This document shows, piece after piece, positions 20,991 to 29,632 of a stretch of DNA of 64,000 bases. Below the pieces are notes generated by a model that saw only the letters and a list, made by a program, of their open reading frames with translations, did no database searches and was not told the DNA's origin. Made by a program: the position numbers and the translations under genes. Source of the DNA: Okapia johnstoni. Its lineage: Eukaryota; Chordata; Mammalia; Artiodactyla; Giraffidae. Positions within the stretch are counted from its first letter, which is position 1; every line of letters starts with the position of its first letter. Where the stretch lies: positions 53,076,001 through 53,140,000 of the forward strand of contig CM044320.1 of NCBI GenBank assembly GCA_024291935.2. The letters are read 5' to 3'.

Positions 20991-22009
20991 AAGTGATGGG
21001 GAGTCAGAGGAGTGCTTCCCAGGGGGTGACACCATCGGATTTCATTCAACTCTATGCATTCGTCAAGTGTGTCCCTTTAAGGCACACCCAGATGCATGAA
21101 CATTATTTGAGAGTGTTTGTGAAGGTGTGTGAAGGAGAGACTTTTAAAAACACGTGGCTCCAAGAAAATTATATAATTTGGAAAAGGCAGGGAAGGAAGA
21201 GAGGAAAAATTACAGCAGCTCAAGGAGAGCTCCTCGGCTCTCTTCCAGCCCCCGGGAAAAGTCCGACGCAGGAAAAGCAGCCCGTCTGTTTTGTCTGCAG
21301 GCGTCTGAGGCGAGCTCTGCTCCTCCACAGAACAGAGCAATTCATGCAGAAGGTCGGGAAAAGAGGTGCCCATTTTCCAGGGGCTGCGATGCCAATTCCA
21401 GTTGCAGTAAGAAGGTGACGGGAGCCTGGAGGACTGGCTATGCCAAGGTACACATTTGCAGTGGGCACGCCATTAAGGCATCTAGTAAAAACTCCTAATT
21501 GTGCTCAGAGGGTTTTCATGGAGCTTGGCAGCTTGGACCGGCTTGGAATGTGCGCCTCCCAGGCCTGGCTGAGCGGAGCTTCGTAGCATCTTGGAGGGTC
21601 TTGAGAGGCGGCGTGAAAAGACAGCCCCAATGCAGGAAAACAAAACTCATCTGAATTCCACTTTGATTTTCTTTTCTTCAGATGCCACATAAAACCTGGG
21701 GAAGAGGATGTCATAAACTGAAGTCAGGAGAGGATGGCATCGCTCTGTGATACTCCTGCTGTGCAGAATGAACTGGGAAGGTCAAGGTTTCTACATGGAA
21801 ACATCCCCCGAGACTTCCAAATGTTGTTGTTGGCTTTCTGGGTTGTTTGTTGAATCTATAGTGGGGCAGCCCTCCTCTTTGTAGTAGGCAAAGAGGCAAA
21901 ATGGGGCTCAGGGCATGGCCAGGAAATGAAATTGAAATTGTTCTATTATTTGGACTGAAAATGCTCAAACATTCTCTATTGTCAGCTGCTGCAAAAATCT
22001 TATAAATCT
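20991..22009. other. Unique DNA with a CpG-richer patch and possible splice-flanked segment
   Basis: At 21220-21480 CpG is clearly more frequent than in the surroundings. A pyrimidine-rich 'ctgttttgtctgcag' ends at 21300 and 'gca|gtaagaagg' follows at 21406/21407, so 21301-21406 (106 bp) has a good acceptor and donor on the plus strand. Frames of 141 (20993-21418) and 114 codons (21154-21498) run through it, and minus-strand frames are open too. I recognise no protein family. It could be a non-coding exon, a regulatory element or chance. Confidence 0.35.
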
Positions 22010-22195
22010 GTATGGCCCAACAGGGTAGCAGCCAGCTGCATTGTATTTGAAGTTAAGCTTGCGCTAGCCACATTTCAAGTGCTTGGAAGCCATAAGCGGC
22101 TGATGGCTGCTTCATTGGACAGTGCAGATGAAGGCCATTTCCATTGCAGCAGAAAGTTCTATTGGACAGTGCTCTTTTAGACACTAGCTTCTTGG
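22010..22195. mobile_element. hAT-type MER DNA transposon remnant, family unassigned
   Basis: 'ttgcgctagccacatttcaagtgcttggaagccataagcggctgatggctgc...ttggacagtgcagatg' resembles a mammal-wide MER element with 'ggctagtg...cacttgaaatgtggctagtgc' blocks. The tail repeats 'attggacagtgc'. The family name is not certain. Confidence 0.55.
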
Positions 22196-22244
22196 TGCCC
22201 TTTGCTCAGACCATAGACTCTGAGTGCGGCTTCATATAGTGTTG

Positions 22245-22350
22245 TGGTAAGAATAGCAATTACATTAATAATAATGATGATGACGGGCTGGTTTTGCCAG
22301 GTACTGGGCTAAAGTGTTCCGTATCTAGCAGGTTAATTCAGTGAGAAGCT
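22245..22350 (-). mobile_element. Possible MIR fragment
   Basis: 'ttgccaggtactgggctaaagtgttcc...ggttaattcagtgagaag' is a weak reverse-complement MIR tail. Confidence 0.35.
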
Positions 22351-22827
22351 AATTTTTTCATCATTGCCTTCTTTCTCTCTCCCCACCCAAAAATCCAAGA
22401 AAGAAGTGACCAAGGAGAAGTTGGTGTTGAAGAACCAAGAATCAAAGTCAGATGAATATAACATATCTCCTTCTTTTTGGCAAAAAAAAAGCTAAACTCT
22501 TGGAGGAGCTAGTGTTGGATCTCATGGCTAGGGAGAGCAGTGAGGGGAGGAAGCAGCAGGAGAGAAGAATGGAGCAAGTCCCCCAGACTAAAAGGAGGGC
22601 AAAGGTCAGAAAGTCCTTTGGTAATGGAAACCAAACCCCACTCCTTGGAACTGTGCTGCTGCCAAGGCTCCCAGAGAGGAACGGTCATCTGTCCTGGGAA
22701 GGCTGGACTCAGGCCCTAGGCCCTAGACTCAAGTCTGTTGGGTTTCTACACCCCAAACATGACACAGAAGCCCTGGAATCACCGAACTTTACGGGATCAC
22801 CAGGTGGGCTACCACTAGTCCATGTGG
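22351..22827. other. Unique DNA, no gene seen
   Basis: A 127-codon Met-started frame (22452-22835, +) is Lys/Arg/Glu-rich at its start and runs into the following SINE. No domain is recognisable. Confidence 0.4.
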
Positions 22828-23138
22828 TGAAGTGAAAGTCACTCAGTTGTGTCTGACTCTTTGCGACCCGAAGAACTATACAGTCCATGGAATTCTCCAG
22901 GCCAGAATACTGGAGAGGTTTGCTGTTCCCTTCTCCAGGGGATCTTCCCAACCCAGGGATTGAACCCAGCTCTCCCGCATTGCAGGCAGATTCTTTACCA
23001 GCTGAGCCACAAGGGAAGCCCAAGAATACTGGTGTGGGTAGCCTATCCATTCTCCAGCGGATCTTCCCGACCCAGGAATCCAACAGGGGTCTCCTGCATT
23101 GCAGGTGGATTCTTTACCAACTGAGCTATCAGGGAAGC
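22828..23138 (-). mobile_element. Bov-tA2-type SINE with two tRNA-like units
   Basis: Same structure and orientation as the copy at 17293-17611: reverse-complement BovA body, then two tRNA-Glu-like heads ending near 23020 ('gccacaagggaagccc') and 23135 ('ctatcagggaagc'). The TSD is not clear. Confidence 0.92.
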
Positions 23139-23208
23139 TTTATGTGCCTCTGTGCTAATTAGAAAAAGGCAATCTTCTTCTTCATATAAAATAAAGTTAG
23201 CATTTTAC

Positions 23209-23648
23209 TGATATGGGCTGAATTGTGACCATCCCCTCTCCACACCAAGTTTTTATGTTGAAGCCATAACCCCTAGTACTTCAAAAAGTGACTGTATTTG
23301 GAGATGGGTTTCTAAAGAGATGATTAAGTTCAAATGAGGCCTCAGGGTGGGACCTAATCCAATTTGACCAATGTCCTTAGAGGAAGAGGAAATTTGGACA
23401 CGCAGTGAGACCACAGAAGCCCACGTGCACAAAAAAGACCACAGGAGGCCACATGCGCAGAGAGATCACGGCAGGAAGCAACAAGGGGATGGACATTTGC
23501 AAGCCAGAGGGAGAGACCACAGAGGCAACCAGTCCTGCCAGCACTTTGATCTTGGACTTCTAGCCTCCAGAACTGTGAGAAAATAAATTCCTGTTGTTTA
23601 AGCCACCCAGCCTAGGCTACTTTGTTATGGCCCCAGGAGATGAACACA
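23209..23648 (+). mobile_element. MLT1-type MaLR LTR
   Basis: Nearly full-length LTR from 'tgatatgggctgaattgtgacc' through 'gtatttggagatgggtttc', 'ggtgggacctaatccaattt', 'cactttgatcttggacttc' and 'aactgtgagaaaataaattcctgttg' to 'gatgaacaca'. The AATAAA polyadenylation signal lies at about 23582. Sense orientation, no internal region. Confidence 0.9.
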
Positions 23649-24436
23649 GTTCTCATGCTGTCTGACCAACTCTCCCTGGTTAGTCTTTGTGGAGCCTGTG
23701 CTGGGCAGGGGTCCTGACAACGAGCTCACTCCTGTTCACACACATGCTGTACATGTGGACAGGTGAAGAGAGCCCGTCGAGCGTAGAAAGAGGGGCACAT
23801 AGGAACAGGGTCTCTGAGGGCTGTGGTCGGGAGGAAGCAGCAGCCGCTGGCATGAGGTGGGGCACGGCATGGTCCCACGTACCAGTGAGTGTGCGTGTTT
23901 GTGTTCTACAGGATGTGTGCAGAGCTGAGCAGACCTTGCTGTTCCAAGACTCAGGTACAGGCCTGGACTCTACACACCCACCCTCACAGTCCCACAAACC
24001 TGAATATAGTTCTCTGCTGTGAACAGTGCCCCTTTAGAGGAGATGCTGACCTGCATGACCCTTAGGAGAGAAATGCCATGGCATTTCCTGCCAACCCAGT
24101 GGAATTGGAGATTGGAGGCAAATTTAATTCTTTTCAACAAAAATACAATACATTACCCTTCTTGCACATATAAGTTTGTGAAATAAGATTCCTGTTTCAC
24201 GAATGAGGCTGAAGCAGGAGCTGTCTACCGGAAGCCTGGCAGGCAAGGAGCCTAGGGAATAAGTACCCCAACCCTACCCTTCCATCCGCTGCCCTTCACT
24301 GTGACAGTTGGTGTAGCTGAGCCCAACCAGAAGCAGAGAGCAGGATTAAGAAGGATGAAGAGTGAAACTAGGCCAAACAGGGAAATCCAGCCTACCTTTT
24401 AAGTATGTGTCAGTTTATCTAGGCTACCAGAGATTT
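23649..24436. other. Unique DNA, no gene recognised
   Basis: Open frames of 111 (+, 23687-24022) and 105 codons (-, 23680-23997) overlap antisense in a GC-richer patch. Neither resembles a known protein. Confidence 0.4.
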
Positions 24437-24444
24437 GCCAGAGG

Positions 24445-24586
24445 TCAAGTGAGTCACTCAGTCATGTCCAACTCTGTGACCCCATGAACTGCAGCGTGCC
24501 AGGCTTCCCTATCCATCACCAACTCCCAGAGCTTACTCAAACTCATGTCCATCAAGCTGGTGATGCCATCCAACCATCTCATCCTC
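24445..24586 (-). mobile_element. BovB LINE extreme 3' end
   Basis: 142-bp reverse-complement BovB terminus ('gagtcactcagtcatgtcc' to 'atccaaccatctcatcct'). Perfect 8-bp TSD gccagagg at 24437-24444 and 24587-24594. A very short 5'-truncated BovB integration. Confidence 0.92.
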
Positions 24587-24668
24587 GCCAGAGGCAGGCC
24601 CCATTATTATTCACATTTTATAATATAGAAGCTTAGGCTTGGGGAGGAGTTTAAATGATTTGTCCCAT
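24587..24668 (-). mobile_element. MIR SINE, left part
   Basis: 'ggccccattattattcacattttataatatagaagcttagg...gtttaaatgatttgtccca' reads as reverse-complement MIR. It seems to continue at about 24800. Confidence 0.6.
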
Positions 24669-24795
24669 GAGATTCTAGAATGTAAGCTCCACAAAGGCAG
24701 TGACCTTGTTTGTCTTGTATCCCATTGTACCCCCAGGGCCTAAAAATGTGCCTGGAACATAGTAGGTAGTCATTGTGTGTTTGTTGAATGGCTAA
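24669..24795 (+). mobile_element. L2 LINE 3' end
   Basis: 'gaatgtaagctccacaaaggcagtgacc', 'gtgcctggaacatagtaggtagtc', 'gtttgttgaatgg' is a clear L2 terminus. It appears to lie within a MIR. Confidence 0.85.
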
Positions 24796-24880
24796 AAGAG
24801 TGAACTCCTCCAAGATTTCACAAGTACCACATGGTAGTGCAGGATTTAAACCTAGACTCTCTTGAGGGCAAAGCTCACAG
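24796..24880 (-). mobile_element. MIR SINE, right part
   Basis: 'agatttcacaagtaccacatggtagtgcaggatttaaacctagactctc' matches the reverse-complement MIR core and continues the part ending at 24668. Confidence 0.6.
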
Positions 24881-24972
24881 ATCTAAGGATCACATCAATG
24901 TTCCTAAACCAAGGTCTGTAGGTCCCTATAGGTCTAAGAGTTTGCCATGATGATTCTAAAATTTTGTGATTT

Positions 24973-24989
24973 AGAGACTTCCCTGGTGG
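24973..24989 (+). mobile_element. CHR SINE, 5' end (interrupted)
   Basis: 'gacttccctggtgg' is the first few bases of a CHR SINE whose remainder resumes at about 25150. Outer TSD tgtgattt, with A/T-rich extension, at about 24965-24972 and 25319-25326. Confidence 0.8.
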
Positions 24990-25149
24990 GAGACCCAAGT
25001 TCAATCCCTGGGTCAGGAAGATCTCCTGGAGAAGGAAACGGCAACCCACTCCAGTATTCTTGCCTGAAAAATCCCATGGATGGTGGAACCTGGTAGGCTA
25101 CAGTCCATGGGGTCACAAAGAGTCGGACATGACTTCGCGACTTCACTCT
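24990..25149 (+). mobile_element. Bov-tA/Bov-A SINE inserted in CHR SINE
   Basis: 'gagacccaagttcaatccctgg' (partial tRNA-like head), then the BovA body to 'cggacatgacttcgcgacttc'. The host CHR sequence 'ctggtgg' is repeated on both sides (24983-24989, 25151-25157), consistent with a short TSD. Confidence 0.88.
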
Positions 25150-25318
25150 TCTGGTGGTCCATGCTCCCATCTCAGGGAGCATGGGTTTGACTCCTGGTCA
25201 GGGAACTAGATTGCACATGCCATAACTAAGCGTTCACATGCAGCAACTAAGACCTGATGCAGCCAAATAAATATTTTGAGAAAATTTAAGGATAAATAAA
25301 AAATTAAAATAAAAAAAT
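25150..25318 (+). mobile_element. CHR SINE, main part
   Basis: 'tggtggtccatgctcccatctcagggagcatgggtttgactcctggtcagggaactag...ctgatgcagccaaataaat', then an A-rich tail. This is the rest of the CHR copy begun at 24973. Confidence 0.9.
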
Positions 25319-25326
25319 TGTGATTT

Positions 25327-25650
25327 TTGTGTACTAATATCAAATATAATCTTAAAAATTTAATATGAACATATTCTGGATCACCAATCCCATAAACAGG
25401 GACTGTTTTCCCAAGTCTGTGTTTGTGTTTGTTGTCATATAGGCAGAAAGCAGTAGCACTGTAATTATCTTGGGTTAATGAGAAAGGAGCATGGATGGAC
25501 CTAATTCCTGAGTGATACCTTGAAAACCAAGTGGCATCAAGGAACACTGTACAAACAGGAAAAGTGGGGGTGAGGCCCACACAAAAGAACTGGCACCAAG
25601 AAGTCAGAGCCATAATCTCCTCATGTTCAATAATTTATGCTAGTGCAAAC
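25327..25650. other. Unique DNA between CHR SINE and BovB
   Basis: No repeat recognised. The start of an open frame at 25531 runs from here into BovB, so its first 40 or so codons are not LINE protein. Confidence 0.45.
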
Positions 25651-26851
25651 AACCGTGAACTTCCAGATGTTCAAGCTGGTTTTAGAAAAGGCAGAGGAAC
25701 CAGAGATCAAATTGCCAACATCTGCTGGATCATTGAAAAAGCAAGAGAGTTCCAGAAAAACATCTATTTCTGTTTTATTGACTACGCCAAGCCTTTGACT
25801 ATGTGGATCACAATAAACTGTGGAAAATTCTTCAAGAGATGGGAATACCAGACCACCTGACCTGCCTCCTGAGAAACCTGTATGCAGGTCAGGAAGCAAC
25901 AGTTAGAACTGGACATGGAACAACAGACTGGTTCCAAATAGGAAAAGGAGTACGTCAAGGCTGTATATTGTCACCCTGCTTATTTAATTTATATGCAGAG
26001 TACATCATGAGAAATGCTGGGCTGGAGGAAGGACAAGCTGGAATCAAGATTGCCAGGAGAAATATCAATAATCTCAGATATGCAGATGACACCACCCTTA
26101 TGGCAGAAAGTGAAGAAGAACTAAAGAACCTCTTGATGAAAGTGAAAGAGGAGAGTGAAAAAGTTGGCTTAAAGCCCAACATTCAGAAAACTAAGATCAT
26201 GGCATGTGGTCCCATCACTTCATGGGAAATAGACGGGGAAACAGTGGCTGACTTTATTTTTCTGGGCTCCAAAATCACTGCAGATGGTGACTGCAGCCAT
26301 GAAATTAAAAGATGCCTACTCCTTGGAAGCAAAGTTATGACCATCCTAGACAGCATATTAAAAAGCAGAGACGTTACTTTGCCAATAAGGTCTGTCTAGT
26401 CAAGGCTATGGTTTTTCCAGTGGTCGTGTATGGATGTGAGAGTTGGACTATAAAGAAAGCTGAGCGCCAAAGAATTGGTGCTTTTGAACTCTGGTGTTGG
26501 AGAAGACTCTTGAGAGTCCCTTGGACTGCAAGGAGATCCAACTAGTCCATCCTAAAAGAGATCAGTACTGGGTGTTCATTGGAAGGACTGATGTTGAAGC
26601 TGAAACTCCAATACTTTGGCCACCTGATATGAAGAGCTGACTCACTGGAAAAGACCCTGATGCTGGGAAAGATTGAGGGCAGGAGGAGAAGGGGATGACA
26701 GAGGATGAGATGGCTGGATGGCATCACCGACTCAATGGACATGGGTTTGGGTGGACTCCAGGAGTTGGTGATGGACAGGGAGGCCTGCAGTGCTGTGGTT
26801 CATGGGGTCGCAAAGAGTCGGACAGGACTGAGTAACTGAACTAAACTGAAA
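25651..26851 (+). mobile_element. BovB LINE, 5'-truncated copy with most of the RT region
   Basis: 1.2 kb of sense BovB, from 'aaccgtgaacttccagatgttc' to the terminal 'cggacaggactgagtaactgaac'. It carries the reverse transcriptase palm region and the C-terminal region (see the pseudogene entry). TSD not clear. Confidence 0.95.
25663..26546 (+). pseudogene. BovB reverse transcriptase remnant
   Basis: RTE-clade LINE reverse transcriptase, which in an active element copies LINE RNA at a nicked target. Three frames must be joined to follow it. (1) 25663-25795 reads QAGFRKGRGTRDQIAN and motif A FIDYAK. (2) 25803-26399, 198 codons, carries motif B GVRQGCILSPCLF (residues 49-61) and motif C YADD (93-96, bases 26079-26090). 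(3) About 26390-26545 carries VYGCESWTIKKAE and ELWCWRRLLR. By comparison with the other BovB copies, the breaks look like single-base losses near 25790 and 26385. The endonuclease and N-terminal region are absent through 5' truncation, so it cannot be active. The 198-codon stretch is not a host gene. Confidence 0.93.
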
Positions 26852-27194
26852 CACAATCTCTCATGTTAATATTGTTATTCTGAATTATACTGATCGTGTA
26901 AGTTTGGGCTCTTATATTCAGTTTGGTTTTATAGTTGCATAGGAGATTAGATGTAATTTTATGCTTCTATAGTTTGGAATAAAACACAATCGAAATCAAC
27001 CTACAGTGTTTTTTTTACTGTAAAATATACCCAGGCATTAGTCAAGTATAGGAACTGCTTGTACTGTATGTATGCTACAAACTGCTGAATGAACGGCTTA
27101 CAGCAGGAACCCAACAGAGGTGACACAGACATAAGTACAGACGTATCTGGGGGGGGGGGGAAGGAAACTTGATTTTCCTCTTCCAAAGCTGGAA
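26852..27194. other. Unique AT-rich DNA with (G)12 run
   Basis: No gene seen. A run of twelve G lies at 27149-27160. Confidence 0.5.
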
Positions 27195-27244
27195 ATAGTT
27201 ATCACTTATTGAGCACCTATTAGTCACTGTACTGAGGTTTTACA
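27195..27244 (-). mobile_element. MIR SINE, left part (outer layer of nest)
   Basis: 'tatcacttattgagcacctattagtcactgtactgagg' is the reverse-complement MIR tail. It continues at about 28081 beyond the MST LTR. Confidence 0.78.
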
Positions 27245-27381
27245 TGTGCTATGGACAGAATCATGTCCCTCCAGAATCCTATGTTAAACCCCTAACCACA
27301 ATGTGATGCTGTTTGGAGATGGGGCCTTTGGGAGGTAATTAGGTTTCAATGAGGTGCTGAGGGTGGGGTCCTTATAGGATT
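27245..27381 (+). mobile_element. MST-type MaLR LTR, part 1
   Basis: 'tgtgctatggacagaatcatgtcc...ggagatggggcctttgggaggtaattagg' is the 5' part of an MST/THE1-like LTR. It is cut by a Bov SINE at 27382. Confidence 0.85.
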
Positions 27382-27543
27382 GAAAAGTGAAAGTGAAAGT
27401 CACTCAGTCCTGTCCGACTCTTTGCCGCCCTGGGGTGGGTTGCCATTCCTTCTCCAGGGGATATTCCCAACCCAGGGATCAAACCCAGGTCTCCCGCATT
27501 GCAGGCAGATTCTTTACCAGCTGAGCCACAAGGGAAGCCCCTG
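27382..27543 (-). mobile_element. Bov-tA SINE inside MST LTR
   Basis: 'gtgaaagtcactcagtcctgtcc', a shortened body, then the complement of the tRNA-like head ending 'gagccacaagggaagccc'. TSD ttataggatt / ttatgggact at 27372-27381 and 27544-27553 (8 of 10). Confidence 0.9.
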
Positions 27544-27684
27544 TTATGGGACTAGTAACCTTATAAGAAGACACACCGGAGAGCTGGCTCCCACTCTCTC
27601 TCTCTCAGCTATGTGATGACACAGCAAGAAGGTAGCTGTCCACAAGCCAAGAAAAGGAACCTGATCAAGAGCTGAATCTGCCAG
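27544..27684 (+). mobile_element. MST-type MaLR LTR, part 2
   Basis: 'ccttataagaagacacaccggagagctggctcccactctctctctctc', 'gatgacacagcaagaagg' are the middle of the MST LTR between two SINE insertions. Confidence 0.88.
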
Positions 27685-27958
27685 AGACTTCCCTGATGGT
27701 CCACTGGTTAAAAGTTTAGCTTGCAATGCAGGGGAAGAGGGGTTGATCCCTGGTCAGAGAACTAGGATCTCACACGCCTCAGAGCAACTAAGCCTGTACA
27801 CCCCAACTACTGAAGCCCAAATTCTCTGAAGCCCACAAGCCACAATTAGAGAGAGACTGAACGCTGCAAATACTGACGCCAGCATGGCACAATGAATATC
27901 CCCTGTGCCACAACTAAGACCCAATGGAGCAAAGTAAGTTAAAAAAACAAAAAAAAAA
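27685..27958 (+). mobile_element. CHR-type SINE inside MST LTR
   Basis: 'gacttccctgatggtccactgg...ttgatccctggtcagagaactagg...gcctgtacaccccaactactgaagccc', ending in an A-rich tail. Perfect 12-bp TSD tgaatctgccag at 27673-27684 and 27963-27974, extending to about 16 bp with mismatches. Confidence 0.94.
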
Positions 27959-28080
27959 GAATTGAATCTGCCAGTACTTTGATCTTGGAATTCCCAGACT
28001 CCAAAGATGTGAGGAATAAATGTCTGTTGGTTAAACCACTCTGTGAGTATTTTGTTATAACAGCCAGAACTAACATAATA
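27959..28080 (+). mobile_element. MST-type MaLR LTR, part 3 (3' end)
   Basis: 'gccagtactttgatcttggaattcccagactcc...gaggaataaatgtctgttgg...gttataacagccagaactaac' is the LTR 3' end with its AATAAA. Confidence 0.88.
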
Positions 28081-28210
28081 TGTACTATCTCAAATCCTCC
28101 TAACAACTTTGCAATGTAATTACTTCCCCATTTCACAGATGAGAAATCTAAGGCTCAGGGAGTGTGTAATTTGTCCAAGACTTACAACTATGAAAAGGAA
28201 AATAAGGATT
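28081..28210 (-). mobile_element. MIR SINE, right part (outer layer)
   Basis: 'atctcaaatcctcctaacaactttgcaatg', 'ccccatttcacagatgagaaatctaaggctcaggg' completes the MIR interrupted at 27244. Confidence 0.82.
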
Positions 28211-28680
28211 AATTTATAAGATTTTGTGAATAAAGATTAATCGATTTTTAAAGATTCTCTACCTTCTAAGTCTTTTTTAATATGTGACAAGCATTATTCC
28301 TACCATTTACAGTGAATGTCATACTGTTAATACTGATAGAAACACTTCCTAGTTCCATGTGATACTTTCTAAAAAGTTTTTCAACTTTATACTGATCTGT
28401 AGACCATTTTTTGCTAACACGGATGTCAACTAGGTTAAAATTGACTGCTCAGCTCTAATTGCTTTAAATTTTGAGCATCTTTGAACTTAACTTCTCTTCC
28501 CACTTGAAAGCATTCCATGTGAGCAGGAAACTGCTATATGTCTTCCATACTCAAACGGCTGAAGCTTAGATGAAACAGCTGGGGCTGTTCTCGCTACTCT
28601 AACCCTCTGTAGCAGCACCCAAGCTGATCAACAGCATTACAGGTCAACCTCACAGACAGAAGGCATTAATGAATGATACC
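28211..28680. other. Unique AT-rich DNA, nothing recognised
   Basis: No repeat or reading frame of note. Confidence 0.5.
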
Positions 28681-28686
28681 ATCCCT

Positions 28687-28897
28687 GGTGGCTCAGATGG
28701 TAAAGAATCTGCCTGCAGTGCAGGAGACCTGGATTCGATCCCTGGGTTGGGAAGATCCCCTGGAGAAGAGAATGGCAACCCATTCTGGTATTCTTGCATG
28801 AAGAATTCCATGGACAGAGGAACCTGACAGACTACTGTCTATGGGGTTGCAAAGAGTCAGATATGACTGAACAACTAACACTTTCATTTCACTTTCA
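28687..28897 (+). mobile_element. Bov-tA SINE
   Basis: 'ggtggctcagatggtaaagaatctgcctgcagtgcagg...ggattcgatccctgg', then body to 'cagatatgactgaacaac'. Possible 7-bp TSD catccct at 28680-28686 and 28898-28904. Confidence 0.92.
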
Positions 28898-28987
28898 CAT
28901 CCCTTGTAGGTGATTATCTTCAATGTAAAGATGAGAAATCTGAATCTCAAAAGGTTAAATGCTTTGTTGAGGTGTTGAACCTAAATC

Positions 28988-29184
28988 ACTTCAGTTGTGT
29001 CTGACTCTGTGCAACCCTATGGACTGTAGCCCACCAAGCTCCTCTGTCCATGGGATTCTCCAGGCAAGAATACTGGAGTGGATGCCATGCCTTCCTCCAG
29101 GGGATTTTCTTCCCAACCCAAGGATCAAACAGCTCTTAAGTCTCTTGCATTGGCAGGTGGGTTCTTTACCACTAGTGCCTCCTG
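28988..29184 (-). mobile_element. Bov-tA SINE
   Basis: Reverse-complement copy: 'cttcagttgtgtctgactctgtgcaaccc' to 'tctcttgcattggcaggtgggttctttacc'. Imperfect TSD aacctaaatc / actctaaatc at 28978-28987 and 29185-29194. Only 90 bp separates it from the opposite-strand Bov-tA at 28687-28897. The gap (28901-28983) looks like MIR. Confidence 0.92.
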
Positions 29185-29334
29185 ACTCTAAATCTACTGC
29201 TCATTTTTACTATTCTATTTGTTCCCCTAGTTTGAGGAATGTGGACCTTTTAGAGGTCACCGCATGCTTGCAAAAGAATATACCAGCACATGTTATAATT
29301 ACTAGGAATGTGAACTCTGTGACAGCAGAGGTTT

Positions 29335-29632
29335 TCCAAGAGGTTAAGAGCTGGAGCTCTGGACCCAGACTGTTGGATTCAAATCCCAGCTCCTCTATTA
29401 GCTAGATGTATGACTTAGGGTAAGTGCCTTAACCTCTCTCTGCCCTAGTTTACTCATCTTAAACTTTTATATTAATATGTAATAATTTATAATAACATTG
29501 ATAGAATCTACATCATAGTGTCTTGGGAATAAATTAATGAATACACATAACACCTTTCACATAATGCTTAACACAATGAGTACACAGAAAGTACTCAATA
29601 TATACAAACTGTAATTATTATTATTTACCACT
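29335..29632 (+). mobile_element. MIR SINE
   Basis: 'aagaggttaagagctggagctctggacccagactgttggattcaaatcccagctcc...gtaagtgccttaacctctctctgcc', then an AT-rich diverged tail 'acataatgcttaacac...gtactcaatata'. Confidence 0.85.

Noticed and set aside
20993..21418. 141-codon frame as a protein-coding exon
   Set aside because: It starts in an old repeat, other frames are also open on both strands, and the possible splice sites bracket only its 3' third. It is kept only as a regulatory or exon candidate in the findings.
22828..23138. tRNA genes, because of A-box and B-box-like sequences
   Set aside because: The tRNA-Glu-like heads belong to Bov-tA and CHR SINEs. They do not keep a full cloverleaf and repeat throughout the window.
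25803..26399. 198-codon plus-strand open frame as a host gene
   Set aside because: It is the BovB reverse transcriptase palm region (GVRQGCILSP, YADD) inside a truncated LINE.
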